A stretch of 64,000 nt of DNA, taken from NCBI RefSeq assembly GCF_003425685.1, contig NZ_QJKM01000018.1:42692-106691 (forward strand), in the 5' to 3' direction. Positions 34,324 through 41,487 of this stretch are shown piece by piece. Below the pieces are notes generated by a model. That model made no database searches. It had not been told where the DNA came from and saw only the letters and a list, made by a program, of their open reading frames with translations. Within the stretch, counting starts at the first letter, position 1, and every line of letters starts with the position of its first letter. The stretch comes from Rhizobium terrae (lineage in GTDB: Bacteria > Pseudomonadota > Alphaproteobacteria > Rhizobiales > Rhizobiaceae). A program made the position numbers and the translations under genes.

Positions 34324-35317
34324 AGACTTCCCTGATGATGTAGCTGAGGGCCGTGTCTTCGCGGTAATAGGTGCGGGCGATCATCTCGGCGAGGATGCCG
34401 GTGGTGATCATCTGCACGGCCGACAGGAACAGCATGACGCCGATCAGGAACAGCGGTCGCGTGCCGATGTCGTTGCCCATGATAAATTTGTCAATGAAGA
34501 GATAGAGCAGGATTACCGCCGACAGCGCGCCGAGCCCGAGCCCCACCGAGCCGAAGAAATGTCCCGGCCGCGCCTTGAAGCGCATGAAGAACATCACCGA
34601 CAAGAGGTCGAGGATCACCCGGAAGGTACGCGAAATGCCATATTTCGAGACGCCGTGCTGGCGCGCATGGTGGGTCACCGGCATTTCGCCGATCCTGGAG
34701 CTCGGCACCACGCCAGCTACCCAGGCCGGAATGAACCGGTGCATCTCGCCCATCAGCTTGACCTGCTTGATGACGGAGCCGCGATAGATCTTCAACGAAC
34801 AGCCGTAGTCATGCAGCCGCACGCCGGTGATGCGTCCGATCAGACGGTTGGCGATGAAGGATGGCACCTTGCGCAGCAGCAGCCCGTCCTGGCGGTTCTT
34901 GCGCCAGCCGACGAGCAGGTCGAGTTCGCGCCGCTCCAGTTCCGACACCATGGTCGGAATGTCCTTGGGATCGTTCTGCAGGTCGCCGTCGAGGGTGGCG
35001 ATCAGCCGGCCCTGGGCCTGGTTGATGCCTGCCTGCATGGCGGCCGTCTGGCCGAAATTGCGCTGCAGCGCGACGATCTTCAGATCGAGGCCGGGGCGGT
35101 TGAGCGCTTCCCGCGCATTGGCGATCGTCGCATCCGTGCTGCCGTCGTCGACGAGAATGAGCTCCCAGGTCGCTGGAAAATCGGCCATCGCGGCGCAGAC
35201 GCGGTCGATCAGCGGGCGCACGCTTTCTTCTTCGTTGAAGAGGGGCACGACGAGGGACAGTTCGATCGGCTCGGCCGTCTCGATGCGGCTCACCACCGAC
35301 TCTGCTGTTGTACGCAC
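34298..35317 (-). CDS. GT2 polyprenyl-phosphate sugar synthase, DPM1/ArnC/RgtE-like
   Basis: A 339-residue glycosyltransferase with a GT-A domain and two C-terminal membrane helices. Nucleotide-sugar motifs are LVVPLFNEEES, LILVDDGSTD, RNFGQTAAMQAG and LDGDLQNDP. It makes a polyprenyl-phosphate sugar at the cytoplasmic face for the two GT39 enzymes encoded downstream. The gene starts at GTG 35317 nine bases after AGGAG. By synteny it corresponds to RgtE (dodecaprenyl-phosphate galacturonate synthase), but dolichyl-phosphate-mannose or ArnC-type chemistry cannot be excluded from sequence alone. Confidence 0.88.
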   Translation of the reverse strand: MRTTAESVVSRIETAEPIELSLVVPLFNEEESVRPLIDRVCAAMADFPATWELILVDDGSTDATIANAREALNRPGLDLKIVALQRNFGQTAAMQAGINQAQGRLIATLDGDLQNDPKDIPTMVSELERRELDLLVGWRKNRQDGLLLRKVPSFIANRLIGRITGVRLHDYGCSLKIYRGSVIKQVKLMGEMHRFIPAWVAGVVPSSRIGEMPVTHHARQHGVSKYGISRTFRVILDLLSVMFFMRFKARPGHFFGSVGLGLGALSAVILLYLFIDKFIMGNDIGTRPLFLIGVMLFLSAVQMITTGILAEMIARTYYREDTALSYIIREVYEGDAPHP

Positions 35318-35415
35318 CTTGCGTTTCTCCTAAACCACGGGCTTCAAGCGACGGCCTTCATGGCCGCCGAACTCAGATACAATCACCCGAAATCTCACAT
35401 GGGGCACCCTACTAT

Positions 35416-36420
35416 ATGAAGAATTATCCGGTTGCCAGCCGCCCGCCATGGATAATTCGTCACGCCATGACGCTCTTTACGCTGACGATCATCGTCCTCT
35501 ACGCCGCCTTCATCCAGTGGGTGTGGGGCTGGGACAGCGTCGTGTCGCTCTGGACGCATGCCGGCTGGACCTCAGGCATCGTTGCGCTTATCGCGCTCCT
35601 CGGCACCTATGCCCTGCGCACCTGGCGCATCTACGATTATTTCCCGAAGGAAACCACCGGCCGTTTCGGAACGCTGCTCCGCCTGGTGCAGGTGCATAAC
35701 CTGCTCAACGTCATGCTGCCCTTCCGCAGCGGCGAGGCGAGCTTTCCTTTGCTGATGAAGCGCGAATTCGGCCTGCCGCTTGCCCGCAGCACCTCGGCGC
35801 TGTTCGTCATGCGGCTCTTCGATCTGCACGCGCTGCTCGCCGCCGCCGGTACAGGTCTGGCGCTGCAGGCCGAAAAGTGTTGGGCTTGGGGCCTGTGGCT
35901 CGCTTTCCTGATTCTTCCCGCGGTCGCCTTTGCTCTGCGTGGCTCGGTCTTTCGCCTTCTCGGAAAGATGCTGCCGGGGAAGGCGAGGGAAATGCTCGAC
36001 GAGGTTGAGCCCGGCAAGGTGCAGAAACTGTTCGGCGAGTTGGAAGCCGGGCTTCCGGCGGATGCGAACGCCTTTGCCCGTGCCTGGGGCGCGACACTGA
36101 TCAACTGGTTCACCAAGATCGCCGTGCTCGCCTGGGTCCTGGGCCTGCTCGGTGGGCTCTCCGTCGCCGCGAGTTTCGGCGGCGCGCTCGGCGGCGAGCT
36201 ATCCTCGGTCCTGCCGGTGCATGCTCCCGCCGGGGTCGGCACCTATCCCGCCGGCATCACCGCCGGCGCGCTGGCATTCGGTGCCGATGCGGACAACCGG
36301 CAGGCCTTCGAAGAGCTCGGCCAGGCGGCCGTCAACGCCCATCTCCTGGTGATCGTCTCCTCGCTCGTCGGAACAGCGCTGTCGTTGTTCGCGGCAAGGC
36401 CGGCTCGCGATCCAGGTTAA
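35416..36420 (+). CDS. Lysylphosphatidylglycerol synthase TM-region-like membrane protein
   Basis: A 334-residue integral membrane protein with about eight helices, of the UPF0104/LPG-synthase-TM superfamily. Segments NLLNVMLPFRSGEASFPLLMKREFG and VLPVHAPAGVGTYPAGITAGAL are the conserved charged and Gly/Pro-rich membrane regions. It lacks the acyltransferase domain of MprF. The gene is divergent from the Rgt-like operon with a gap of about 100 bases, suggesting a role in the same envelope pathway, for instance lipid flipping or donor supply. That role is inferred only from position. The ribosome binding site is weak. Confidence 0.82.
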   Translation: MKNYPVASRPPWIIRHAMTLFTLTIIVLYAAFIQWVWGWDSVVSLWTHAGWTSGIVALIALLGTYALRTWRIYDYFPKETTGRFGTLLRLVQVHNLLNVMLPFRSGEASFPLLMKREFGLPLARSTSALFVMRLFDLHALLAAAGTGLALQAEKCWAWGLWLAFLILPAVAFALRGSVFRLLGKMLPGKAREMLDEVEPGKVQKLFGELEAGLPADANAFARAWGATLINWFTKIAVLAWVLGLLGGLSVAASFGGALGGELSSVLPVHAPAGVGTYPAGITAGALAFGADADNRQAFEELGQAAVNAHLLVIVSSLVGTALSLFAARPARDPG

Positions 36421-36845
36421 GCGGCCCCGCTTGGAAGCCTTGCGAGGTCCCGGTACTTTTCGCCCGAATTTTGCCGCAGCTTGCGGACGAGGCTCTCATC
36501 GGCGGCGACAAATCTCAAGTTTTCCTGCAAGGCCAGCGCCAGATAAGTGCAATCATAAGCGGGATGGCCGAGCTCTACGGCCAATTCGATGCTGTCGGCA
36601 AAAAGCGGCAGCATTTCGCGCAATTGCAGGTCCGAACCCTCGATCAATCGAGCGGCAAGACGGGCTTCGGTGGCCGAAAGTTCGCCGCGCCGCACTTTCT
36701 TCCAGAGGATGTTCGCGCATTCGGGCAGAATGAGGTCCGGGGCAATCAAGCTGTTGCTCTTGAGAAGAGGCAATGCTTCCGGAGTTTCCGTTTCAGGAAC
36801 GACCTATTTGACGACGATGCTGGCATCGACGACGAATGTTGTCAC
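36417..36845 (-). pseudogene. vapC: VapC-like PIN-domain toxin with an early in-frame stop
   Basis: Reading from a GTG at 36845, which overlaps the antitoxin stop as GTGA, gives VTTFVVDASIVVK, then TAG (36804-36806), then VVPETETPEALPLLKSNSLIAPDLIL and a normal PIN domain to 36417. Intact relatives read VVDASVVVKWFVPE, so the TAG replaces a TGG tryptophan codon. The 143-codon frame is otherwise intact, with the conserved acidic residues (ECANILWK, CTYLALAL, FVAADESL). The first catalytic Asp lies before the stop. A TTG restart at 36773 would lack it, so the toxin is probably dead. Confidence 0.85.
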
Positions 36846-37120
36846 CGCTCCGACCGTCCCTCGCGCATCAGCAGTTCCGAGGGTGTATGCTGGCGACCTG
36901 CAGTCAGAGCGCGAAACTCGGATGTCAGGGTCTCGAAGGTCGGCCGACTGTAATGCGGGCGGTCCCACCCCATTCCGGCACGTTCACCGAAAGCCCGCCG
37001 TTGGCGTTCACTCGCAACCAGGCGACGAAGCACGTCTTCCACGGTTGCCGTATCAGGCAGGCCGGTAATCTCTTTTGCTTCGTTCAACAATGCGTCGTCA
37101 ATATTCAAAGACATGCGCAT
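36842..37120 (-). CDS. vapB: VapB-type antitoxin
   Basis: A 92-residue protein beginning MRMSLNIDDALLNEAKEITG, the ribbon-helix-helix DNA-binding N-terminus of type II VapB antitoxins of the DUF2191 kind. The C-terminal half (SRPTFETLTSEFRALTAG) is flexible and would bind the PIN toxin. The ATG at 37120 has GGAGG six bases upstream. Its stop overlaps the toxin start. It still looks intact although the toxin frame is interrupted, so it may persist as an orphan repressor. Confidence 0.85.
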   Translation of the reverse strand: MRMSLNIDDALLNEAKEITGLPDTATVEDVLRRLVASERQRRAFGERAGMGWDRPHYSRPTFETLTSEFRALTAGRQHTPSELLMREGRSER

Positions 37121-37167
37121 CTGGGGCCTCCATGGCAACCAGAATATAGTCCTGGCTCGTCACAATG

Positions 37168-38670
37168 TCACTGAAACGCCGTCTCGTAGAAGCTGCGGAG
37201 TTTTCTCGAATGCAGCGTCTCGACCGGCATGGCGGCGAGCTTCTGCACGGCGCGGATGCCGATCTGCAGGTGCTGGCTGACCTGGGTGCGATAAAAGGCG
37301 GTCGCCATGCCCGGCAGCTTCAGTTCGCCGTGCAGCGGCCGGTCGGAGACGCAAAGCAGCGTGCCGTAGGGAACGCGGAAGCGGAAACCGTTTGCGGCAA
37401 TAGTCGCCGACTCCATGTCGAGCGCGATGGCGCGCGACTGGGAGAGCCGCTTTACCGGGCCGCGTTGATCGCGCAGTTCCCAGTTGCGGTTATCGATCGT
37501 CGCGACGGTGCCGGTGCGCATGATCCGCTTCAGCTCGAAACCCTCATAGCCGGTCACCTCTTCGACCGCGCTTTCCAGAGCCTGCTGCACTTCCGCGAGC
37601 GCCGGGATCGGCACCCAGACCGGTAGGTCGTCGTCGAGCACGTGGTCTTCGCGCACATAGGCATGCGCCAGCACGTAGTCGCCGAGCCGCTGGCTGTTGC
37701 GGAGGCCCGCGCAGTGGCCGACCATCAGCCAGGCATGCGGGCGCAGAACGGCGATATGGTCGGTGATCGTCTTGGCGTTCGAGGGGCCGACGCCGATATT
37801 GACGAGCGTGATCCCCGCATGGCCCTTCTTCTTCAGATGATAGGCCGGCATCTGCGGCATGCGGACAACCGCATCGCTTTCCGGCTTGCTGCTCCCGGCG
37901 GGCGTGACGATGTTGCCGGGCTCCACGAAGGCGGTATAACCTTCGCCGCCCTTGGCCATCAGCTCTCGCGCCCAGGCGGCGAACTCGTCGATATAAAACT
38001 GGTAGTTGGTGAAGAGCACGAAGTTCTGGAAATGGTCGGCGTTCGTCGCCGTATAATGGCTGAGGCGGGCGAGCGAATAGTCGATGCGCTGCGCCGTGAA
38101 AGGCGCCAGCGGCGCCGGTTCCCCAGGCAGTTGTTCATATTCGCCATTGGCGATCAGGTCGTCGGTATTGTTGAGATCCGGCGTGTCGAAGAGGTCGCGC
38201 AGCGAGATGTCGGCGAGCGAACTGGTGGCGGAGGCCTCCACATGCGCGCCTTCGCCGAAGGCGAAATGCAGCGGGATCGGCGTCGTCGATTCCGAGACCG
38301 TCACCGGAACGCTGTGATTGCGCATCAACAGTCCGAGCTGCTCCTTGAGGTAATGCCGGAAAAGTTTCGGGCGGGTAATGGTGGTCGTGTAGATGCCGGG
38401 CGAGCTGACGTGGCCGTAGGAAAGGCGGGAATCCGCATGGCCGAAGGACGTGGTCTCGATGCTGACCTGCGGATAGCAGGCGCGATAGCGCCCGGTGACG
38501 GCCGCCCCGTCGGCCAGCGCGCCGAAGGCGTCGATCAGGAAGCGGGTATTCCGCTCGTAAAGCTCCGTCAGGGCGTCCACCGCTTCGACCGGATTGTCGA
38601 AAGCGCGCGGCTCCACGGGGCTCGGGCTGATGAAGGAAAGGGGGGAGAGGGAAAAGATTCGTGTGTTCAT
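37168..38670 (-). CDS. amn: AMP nucleosidase
   Basis: A 500-residue enzyme that hydrolyses AMP to adenine and ribose 5-phosphate. The C-terminal nucleoside phosphorylase-like domain carries ITLVNIGVGPSNAKTITDHIAVLRPHAWLMVGHCAGLR and the SRAIALDMESATIAANGFRFRVPYGTLLCVSD substrate region; the N-terminal regulatory domain has SYGHVSSPGIYTTTITRPKLF. Length matches E. coli Amn (484). The ATG is used for lack of a better start; its ribosome binding site is weak. It is probably monocistronic. Confidence 0.95.
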   Translation of the reverse strand: MNTRIFSLSPLSFISPSPVEPRAFDNPVEAVDALTELYERNTRFLIDAFGALADGAAVTGRYRACYPQVSIETTSFGHADSRLSYGHVSSPGIYTTTITRPKLFRHYLKEQLGLLMRNHSVPVTVSESTTPIPLHFAFGEGAHVEASATSSLADISLRDLFDTPDLNNTDDLIANGEYEQLPGEPAPLAPFTAQRIDYSLARLSHYTATNADHFQNFVLFTNYQFYIDEFAAWARELMAKGGEGYTAFVEPGNIVTPAGSSKPESDAVVRMPQMPAYHLKKKGHAGITLVNIGVGPSNAKTITDHIAVLRPHAWLMVGHCAGLRNSQRLGDYVLAHAYVREDHVLDDDLPVWVPIPALAEVQQALESAVEEVTGYEGFELKRIMRTGTVATIDNRNWELRDQRGPVKRLSQSRAIALDMESATIAANGFRFRVPYGTLLCVSDRPLHGELKLPGMATAFYRTQVSQHLQIGIRAVQKLAAMPVETLHSRKLRSFYETAFQ

Positions 38671-38745
38671 GCGCCATTATAATGGGAACTGCTTGACAAG
38701 CAAACGACGTCAGGCGGCTTCCCCTGTTGCTCACATGAACTTTTT

Positions 38746-38916
38746 TCAGAGCGTCGCGACGCAGTTCGGCGTGGCGTGATGGTAACAAGGTACCGAAGTG
38801 CCCAGATGGACGCGCAGTTCCTTGCGGCCGGGCTGCGCCACGAGCGCGGCAAACGCGAATGCGAAGATGGTCATGATCAGCGTGATGATGGTCAACCGGC
38901 GTGCAAGAACGGCCAT
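38746..38916 (-). CDS. Small membrane or secreted peptide (56 aa)
   Basis: A 56-residue frame from ATG 38916, after GGGGAAGAG. It begins MAVLARRLTIITLIMTIFAF, a signal anchor or signal peptide, and ends CYHHATPNCVATL, with two cysteines and two histidines. No family is recognised. It is short but has a credible start site and hydrophobic core. Confidence 0.45.
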   Translation of the reverse strand: MAVLARRLTIITLIMTIFAFAFAALVAQPGRKELRVHLGTSVPCYHHATPNCVATL

Positions 38917-39143
38917 GGCTCTCTTCCCCAAATCCAATGGCGGCAGAATAAAGGCGCAAGACTGAATAGGCGCTGAGAACCGGGTTCATCACCCGTTCAG
39001 GATGATTGACCGAGAGGATAGGCAAAGTGCTTCTTTGGCGAAGCAAGACAAAGGAAAAGCCGGCCCTGGAACCGGCTTCCTGGTCTTCATGTTCCCGCGC
39101 AACGCGTGCGACCTGCGCGGGGACGGTATCTTGCATAAACTGC

Positions 39144-39428
39144 TTAGTTATGCGGGCGCAGGCTGCCGTCGTAATAGTCGCCCTCGTCCTGGCCGCCGTC
39201 GGTATCGGCATTGCCGCTGGTGCTGTTGCGGTACATGGAGCCGTCGTTGAGAATGATGCTGCCGGTCGACATGGTATCGACGTCCTCGCCGCGTGACTGC
39301 TGAATGGTCGGCGGTGAGGTCGGCAGGGCGTCAGGGCTCGAATAAACGGCGTTCTGAGCAGCGGCCGCGCCGGCGAAACCGGCGGAAACGATGAGAGCGG
39401 CAATACCGGAAGTCAGATAGGTCTTCAT
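39144..39428 (-). CDS. Small secreted GDYYxG-tail protein, paralogue 1 (divergent)
   Basis: A 94-residue protein with a signal peptide (MKTYLTSGIAALIVSAGFAG, predicted cut after AAAA). The mature region is Ser/Thr/Asn-rich, contains STGSI like its relatives, and ends EGDYYDGSLRPHN, a variant of the tail shared by the five genes upstream. It lacks the N-terminal GDYYEG motif and is the most diverged member. The start has AGGACAGG upstream. A perfect ten-base hairpin lies 32 bases before the start. Function unknown; export to the periplasm or beyond is inferred. Confidence 0.8.
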   Translation of the reverse strand: MKTYLTSGIAALIVSAGFAGAAAAQNAVYSSPDALPTSPPTIQQSRGEDVDTMSTGSIILNDGSMYRNSTSGNADTDGGQDEGDYYDGSLRPHN

Positions 39429-39459
39429 TTTCCTGTCCTTTCCATTTGTCTTTATGGCG

Positions 39460-39483
39460 CGAAGCGATGTCCGCATCGCTTCG
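39460..39483. promoter_or_regulatory. Hairpin in the leader of paralogue 1
   Basis: CGAAGCGATG (39460-39469) and CATCGCTTCG (39474-39483) are perfect arms around TCCG. It is 32 bases upstream of the start of the first small secreted protein. It could be a leader hairpin or operator. Confidence 0.4.
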
Positions 39484-39767
39484 TCGAACTACAAAATCCC
39501 TGGGAGGACGGATCGTTCCACGCAGAGGGAACAGAATTGCGATCGGATTCTTGTACCGGATCTCAGGAGGAGATCAAATGACGGCGCTTACGCACTCCGG
39601 CTGCTCAAATCCGTCAAAAAACTCACGGGCGCGAGCGTTATCGTGATTGATTCACGAAAGAGCTTCACCTAATCTTGAATACGTGGCTGGTTTCAGAGTC
39701 CGGCCACCTTCGCACCGGAAAGACGATTGCGACCCGTCTTTCCTTTCGGTGTCTTGAATGAACTGCG

Positions 39768-39795
39768 AATACCAGCCGCTCGCGCGGCTGGTATT
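39768..39795. terminator. Perfect hairpin downstream of paralogue 2
   Basis: AATACCAGCCGC (39768-39779) pairs with GCGGCTGGTATT (39784-39795). It lies about 95 bases past the paralogue 2 stop. There is no strong T-run on the minus strand, so terminator identity is likely but not certain. Confidence 0.5.
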
Positions 39796-39890
39796 TCATC
39801 TTGTGCATGCCACTCAGTTGGCCTCCGCGCGAGAGCCCTGTGATCCTGGGCCTGGTCCCTGCGCGGCGGTCGATCTCGATAATCCGACGA

Positions 39891-40160
39891 TTAGTTCGGG
39901 CGGTTTGCGCCGTCGTAATAATCACCGCTGTTCAGGTCGGAAGCGCGGTTGTCGCGGCTGCCGCCATTGTTGAACATCAGCTTTCCGTCCTGATGAACGG
40001 CGCCGATGCTGCCGGTGCTGGTACGATCGACATGGGTAGCGGCCGCGGCAGGAGCGGTCTTCTGGACACCTTCGTAATAATCGCCGTCAGCAAGGGCGAC
40101 GGAGGCGAAGGAAGCCGAGGCGATGAGTGCTGCGGCGATAGCGGATGTGATCCTGGTCAT
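39891..40160 (-). CDS. Small secreted GDYYxG-tail protein, paralogue 2
   Basis: An 89-residue protein. The signal peptide MTRITSAIAAALIASASFAS is predicted to be cut after VALA, so the mature chain starts DGDYYEG. A central RTSTGSIGAV motif and the C-terminal LNSGDYYDGANRPN follow. The middle is polar and Asn/Gly-rich. The ATG has AAAGGAC upstream. The next paralogue upstream ends 86 bases away on the same strand. Function unknown. Confidence 0.85.
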   Translation of the reverse strand: MTRITSAIAAALIASASFASVALADGDYYEGVQKTAPAAAATHVDRTSTGSIGAVHQDGKLMFNNGGSRDNRASDLNSGDYYDGANRPN

Positions 40161-40246
40161 TGTCTTGGTCCTTTCGGAGTAGCCCGCGGCCTGAAATTGC
40201 AACCGGCCTGCAGGCTGCGTCTTGATTGTCGGGGGAGGGCAGTCCG

Positions 40247-40513
40247 TTAGTTCGGACGGACTGCGCCTTCATAGTAGTCGCCACGGTTCAGAACGACCGT
40301 GCCGTCGGCATCCCGGCCGGAATTTACGGCGCCGGAGATCGAACCGGTATAGCCGTAACGGGCCGAATGCTGCGTTTCATGCGCTGCCGGAAGCTGGCGA
40401 CCGGCCGACGGAGGCGTTGCGCCTTCGTAGTAGTTACCTTCGGCGGAAGCGGCGCCGGCAAACGAAACCGTCGCGATGAGCGCTGCGGCGAAAGCGGATG
40501 TGATCCTGGTCAT
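40247..40513 (-). CDS. Small secreted GDYYxG-tail protein, paralogue 3
   Basis: An 88-residue protein with signal peptide MTRITSAFAAALIATVSFAG cut after ASA, giving a mature EGNYYEGATPPSAG start. It shares GYTGSISGA and this proline-rich N-terminus only with paralogue 4. It ends NRGDYYEGAVRPN, with Val where the others have Asn. No cysteines or membrane segments occur in the mature part. Spacing to neighbours is 86-88 bases. Confidence 0.85.
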   Translation of the reverse strand: MTRITSAFAAALIATVSFAGAASAEGNYYEGATPPSAGRQLPAAHETQHSARYGYTGSISGAVNSGRDADGTVVLNRGDYYEGAVRPN

Positions 40514-40601
40514 TGTCTTGATCCTTCAGAGTTGGGTTCGCGGCCGATAAGTTTGCGACCTGGCCGGCGAACCTTTGTTCGATGTCTCGAATAGACTGCG
40601 G

Positions 40602-40868
40602 TTAGTTCGGGCGGTTTGCGCCGGTGTAATAGTCGCCGCTGTCCACGGCCTGGCTGCCGGACGACAGGCTGAACTGGCCGTCACGAGCGCCGGAGATCGA
40701 GCCGGTATAGCCGTAGCTTGCCGGGCGATCGCGATGCGTTGCTGGAACCTGCTGGCCGGCCGACGGAGGCGTTGCGCCTTCGTAGTAATTGCCTTCGGCG
40801 AAAGCGGCGCCGGCAAAGGAAGCCGAAGCGATGAGGGCAGCGGCGATGGCGGAGGTGATCTTGGTCAT
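40602..40868 (-). CDS. Small secreted GDYYxG-tail protein, paralogue 4
   Basis: An 88-residue protein, signal peptide MTKITSAIAAALIASASFAG then AAFA, mature start EGNYYEGATPPSAG as in paralogue 3. Central ASYGYTGSISGA and terminal VDSGDYYTGANRPN follow. It is the closest relative of paralogue 3 at both ends but differs in the middle, where it is rich in Gln and Ser. It lies in the tandem array on the minus strand. Confidence 0.85.
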   Translation of the reverse strand: MTKITSAIAAALIASASFAGAAFAEGNYYEGATPPSAGQQVPATHRDRPASYGYTGSISGARDGQFSLSSGSQAVDSGDYYTGANRPN

Positions 40869-40954
40869 TGTGGTAGTCCCTTCAGAGTTGTCCGCGGCTT
40901 GAAGTTTGCGACCTGGCCTGCGGATGTTGTTTCGGTATCTTGAATGAGCTGCGG

Positions 40955-41176
40955 TTAGTTCGGACGGTTTGCGCCGTCATAGTAATCGCCACGGTCGATC
41001 GGAGCCGGGATCTGGCTGGTCTGGCCGTTCTGGGCGACGCTGCCGGTCTGAACATGGTCGACCGAGGCGGAAGCCTTGGAAGAGCCTTCGTAGTAATCGC
41101 CATCGGCGAGAGCGACGGAAGCGAAGGAAGCCGAAGCGATGAAGGCAGCGGCGATGGCGGAAGTGATCTTGGTCAT
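40955..41176 (-). CDS. Small secreted GDYYxG-tail protein, paralogue 5
   Basis: A 73-residue protein, one of two short members. Signal peptide MTKITSAIAAAFIASASFAS then VALA; mature DGDYYEGSSKASASVDHVQTG; end IDRGDYYDGANRPN. The central motif is QTGSVA. It is closely similar to paralogue 6, and the 86-base spacers on both sides are almost identical to each other, implying recent duplication. Confidence 0.85.
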   Translation of the reverse strand: MTKITSAIAAAFIASASFASVALADGDYYEGSSKASASVDHVQTGSVAQNGQTSQIPAPIDRGDYYDGANRPN

Positions 41177-41262
41177 TGTGGTAGTCCCTTCAGAGTTGTC
41201 CGCGGCTTGAAGTTTGCGACCTGGCCTGCGGATGTTGTTTCGGTGTCTTGAATGAGCTGCGA

Positions 41263-41487
41263 TTAGTTCGGGCGGTTTGCGCCTTCGTAGTAGTCGCCAC
41301 GGCCGATCGGGGTCGGGATCTGGTTTGCGTCCTGCTTGTATCCGGCGACGCTGCCCGTCTGGACATGGTCAACGGCGGCGGAAGCCTTGGAGGCGCCTTC
41401 GTAGTAATCGCCATCGGCGAGAGCGACGGAGGCGAAGGAAGCCGAAGCGATGAGGGCAGCGGCAATTGCGGAAGTCATGGTCTTCAT
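41263..41487 (-). CDS. Small secreted GDYYxG-tail protein, paralogue 6 (first in the array)
   Basis: A 74-residue protein starting at ATG 41487 after GAGGAT. Signal peptide MKTMTSAIAAALIASASFAS then VALA; mature DGDYYEGASKASAAVDHVQTG; end IGRGDYYEGANRPN. It is the first gene of the array in the direction of transcription. A nine-base palindrome lies about 120 bases upstream, in the presumed promoter region. Function unknown. Confidence 0.85.
   Translation of the reverse strand: MKTMTSAIAAALIASASFASVALADGDYYEGASKASAAVDHVQTGSVAGYKQDANQIPTPIGRGDYYEGANRPN

Larger units (their letters stand above)
39429..39890. other. Long spacer in the GDYY array with a remnant of the array spacer
   Basis: Unlike the 86-88-base gaps between the other members, 462 bases separate paralogues 1 and 2. 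Positions 39708-39767 hold TTGCGACC and TTCGGTGTCTTGAATGAACTG, nearly identical to the conserved array spacer. That suggests another copy once lay here and was lost. A perfect 12-base hairpin follows at 39768-39795. The rest shows no gene. Confidence 0.5.

Noticed and set aside
39144..41487. A CRISPR-like array because of regularly spaced similar units
   Set aside because: The units are full coding genes of 220-285 bases with ribosome binding sites, not short direct repeats with unique spacers, and no cas genes are present.
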